NCBI RefSeq assembly: GCF_021390935.1
Contig: NZ_JAJPUI010000008.1
Span: 62,001 to 126,000 of the forward strand
Direction: 5' to 3'
Source: Streptomyces sp. CC228A
GTDB taxonomy: Bacteria > Actinomycetota > Actinomycetes > Streptomycetales > Streptomycetaceae
Length of the DNA stretch: 64,000 nt
Notes under the pieces: generated by a model
The model's input: only the letters and a program-made list of their open reading frames with translations
What the model was told of the DNA's origin: nothing
Databases searched by the model: none
In this document: piece after piece, positions 62,466-64,000 of the stretch
Layout of the letters: each line of letters opens with the position of its first letter
How positions within the stretch are numbered: the stretch's first letter is position 1
Position numbers and translations under genes: made by a program

Positions 62466-63803
62466 ATGAACAAGGCCATGGGCGAATCCCTCTTTGCCGC
62501 CACCGCGCACCGAAGCGGTGACGACGCCACGCGTGCCGCGCTGGTGCGTTCCCGGATCGCCGGCGGCGCGGACCCCTCGGCGCGCGACGACAGCGGCGAC
62601 ACGCCGTTGCACCGGGCGGTCAAGGCGTCGTACGGCGCGGACGATCCGGCGGCACCGCCGGACGTGGTACGGGCGTTGCTGGAGTGCGGCGCACCGATCG
62701 ACGCGGCCGACGCCCGCGGCGACGCCCCGCTGCACGCGGCGATACGCGCCGGGTGGCCCGGTGCGGTACGGGTCCTGCTGGAGAGCGGCGCCGACGCCGC
62801 CGCGGTCGAGGGACTCGGCCGGACCCCGCTCGGCCTCGCGGTGCGGCTGCCCGAGCACAGCGCGGAGCAGCGGCAGCAGCGGCACGCGATCGTGTCCATG
62901 CTGCGGGCAGCCGGCGCCCCGGCCCGTGTGCGCTTCCCCATGGTGGAGGGCGGGCCGATGCCCATCGACATGGACGCGGTCCGGCGGGTCGCCGCGGCGA
63001 TGAGCAGCAGGCTGGCCGAGGTGTGCGGGGCCGCCGGAGTCCCGGACGACGGCGCACGGCTCGCGCGGCTGGTGGAGCCCGACTTCGACAGCTACCAGGA
63101 CCTGGCGTCCGCGCTGCGTGAACACGGCGACCCCGAGCTGCTGCCCTCGGTGACCCGGCTCTGCGCCGCTGTCCTCGGGGACACCGGCACCGTGCGCACC
63201 CTGCCCGGGGGCCGGGGGGTGGACACACCGTTCTTCCACCACGGCGATCTGGTGGTGACCGGCGACCTGGACGTGCTGGCGCCCTTCGTGGTCACCGGGT
63301 CGCTGACCGTCGAGGGGGTGCTCGCCGATTTCGGCCCCCACTCGGTCGTGGTGATCGGCGGGGGAGTGGTGGCACGAGGGGTGTTCACCGACGGCGAGAT
63401 GTGCGTCCACGGCGACATCCGGGCCGAGGTGGTCCACGGCTCCTACAACGACCACACCCTCCAGGCGGCCACCCTCCGTGCCCGCCTGGTCATCGAGGAC
63501 GAGCACGAGACCATCGCGGCCGTGCGGGCCGACCTCCACTTCGACGCGGACGACTACCAGCAGGGCTACGGCGACGGTGTGCAGGAGCAGTTGCGGGAAC
63601 TGCTGGTGGACGAGGTCTTCGCGACCGACGAAGACGAAGACGGAGACGAAGCCGCCGACGCAGACGGAGCCGCCGACGCCGACGACCTGCACGACGCCGA
63701 CGAGGACGGCGACGAGAAGATGTTCGACCACCGCCTCCTCCTCGCCCGGATGCGCGCGGGCCTGCCGGTTTTCCGCACCGACGCCGTGTCCTCCACCTCC
63801 TGA
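62466..63803 (+). CDS. Ankyrin-repeat protein with beta-repeat (bactofilin-like) C-terminal domain
   Basis: Soluble protein of 445 aa. Two to three ankyrin repeats occupy about 25-150 (GGADPSARDDSGDTPLHRAV, GAPIDAADARGDAPLHAAIR, LLESGADAAAVEGLGRTPLG). A helical stretch (about 165-240) follows. Then comes a beta-rich ladder, FFHHGDLVVTGDLDVLAPFV, VTGSLTVEGVLADF, VVVIGGGVVARGVFTDGEMC and VHGDIRAEVVHGSYNDHTLQ, reminiscent of polymer-forming (bactofilin-like) or beta-helix modules. The end is very acidic (Asp/Glu runs, about 385-420) and closes with a basic helix. Function unknown; protein-protein scaffolding is likely. Start ATG 62466 has no strong ribosome site. Confidence 0.78.
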   Translation: MNKAMGESLFAATAHRSGDDATRAALVRSRIAGGADPSARDDSGDTPLHRAVKASYGADDPAAPPDVVRALLECGAPIDAADARGDAPLHAAIRAGWPGAVRVLLESGADAAAVEGLGRTPLGLAVRLPEHSAEQRQQRHAIVSMLRAAGAPARVRFPMVEGGPMPIDMDAVRRVAAAMSSRLAEVCGAAGVPDDGARLARLVEPDFDSYQDLASALREHGDPELLPSVTRLCAAVLGDTGTVRTLPGGRGVDTPFFHHGDLVVTGDLDVLAPFVVTGSLTVEGVLADFGPHSVVVIGGGVVARGVFTDGEMCVHGDIRAEVVHGSYNDHTLQAATLRARLVIEDEHETIAAVRADLHFDADDYQQGYGDGVQEQLRELLVDEVFATDEDEDGDEAADADGAADADDLHDADEDGDEKMFDHRLLLARMRAGLPVFRTDAVSSTS

Positions 63804-64000
63804 CCGGACGCACGCCACCGGCCACCGCCGTACTGCTGGGCGCCCTCCTCGTGAAGGGGCGTCACGCCCGGTGTGGAGCGGGCCGTCGCCTGCCCGCCAT
63901 CACCGCGGCGGCCGCCCCGGCGGTCGGCTTCTGCGACGGCGGGCCGCCGCCGGGCCCGATCCGGTACGGGGGCGAACGCGCCTCCGGACGGGTGGAACGG
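63804..64000. other. Window end, no gene seen
   Basis: 197 bp of GC-rich sequence after the ankyrin gene. A frame could enter from beyond the window, but nothing is recognisable. Confidence 0.4.

Overview
The window is very GC-rich (roughly 73-75% by eye), and third codon positions in real genes are almost always G or C. It carries typical actinomycete genes: SpoIIE-type phosphatase, ECF sigma factor, class F sortase, MelC1/MelC2, DUF574 methyltransferase, egtABCD, a DasA-like binding protein and a LuxR giant regulator. Together these point to a Streptomyces chromosome. From memory, the set sdhCAB, c-di-GMP protein RmdA, olsBA and egtABCD matches the SCO0910-SCO0945 part of the S. coelicolor left arm; this was not checked by alignment.

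Layout. 1-2.4 kb: atypical SDR protein, a degenerate repeat tract and a 61-codon peptide gene with a perfect terminator. 2.6-5.7 kb: lipase-maturation-factor-like membrane protein, then a YndJ/DUF1990 operon whose promoter is bracketed by two near-identical palindromes. 5.8-11 kb: DUF6777 lipoprotein, PAS-GAF-SpoIIE phosphatase, Fpg/Nei glycosylase, repeats, truncated zinc-finger protein. 11.1-15.3 kb: LytTR regulator, small membrane protein, sodium/solute symporter and LytS-type kinase in one module. 15.5-18 kb: YbdK-type ligase, a hypothetical and an ECF sigma factor. 18.2-26.9 kb: envelope genes (CapA-like lipoprotein, NodB deacetylase, sortase F, two related membrane-anchored proteins, DUF4239, polyproline protein, two-repeat lipoprotein). 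27.1-30.1 kb: DUF574 methyltransferase coupled to an RmdA-like GGDEF/EAL protein. 30.2-34.6 kb: LysR regulator divergent from sdhCAB. 34.9-36.2 kb: melC1-melC2. 36.3-40.8 kb: tandem AfsK-like kinases. 41-44 kb: HAD protein, dodecin, DasA-like binding protein with a dre-like operator, and a 31-unit 8-bp array. 44.3-50.6 kb: olsBA converging on egtABCD. 50.7-55.8 kb: PARG-like protein, hypothetical, thiolase, thioredoxin, pirin, lipase remnant. 55.8-58.2 kb: cis-prenyltransferase coupled to an EF-hand oxygenase. 58.8-63.8 kb: large LuxR regulator and an ankyrin/beta-repeat protein.

How the genes work together. Several pairs are translationally coupled by ATGA, GTGA or TGATG junctions: yndJ/DUF1990, symporter/kinase, methyltransferase/rmdA, sdhA/sdhB, olsB/olsA, egtA/B/C/D and prenyltransferase/oxygenase. 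The clearest pathways are ergothioneine synthesis (egtABCD), ornithine lipid synthesis (olsBA), succinate oxidation (sdhCAB) and melanin formation (melC). The least familiar unit is the prenyltransferase plus Lcp/MpaB-like oxygenase carrying three EF-hand loops.

Caution. Eight otherwise normal genes are broken by a total of 12 apparent frameshifts. Every one is a missing single base, often in a run of five C or G, and adding the bases back restores a length divisible by three in all eight. I treat these as probable sequence errors and annotate the genes across the breaks.
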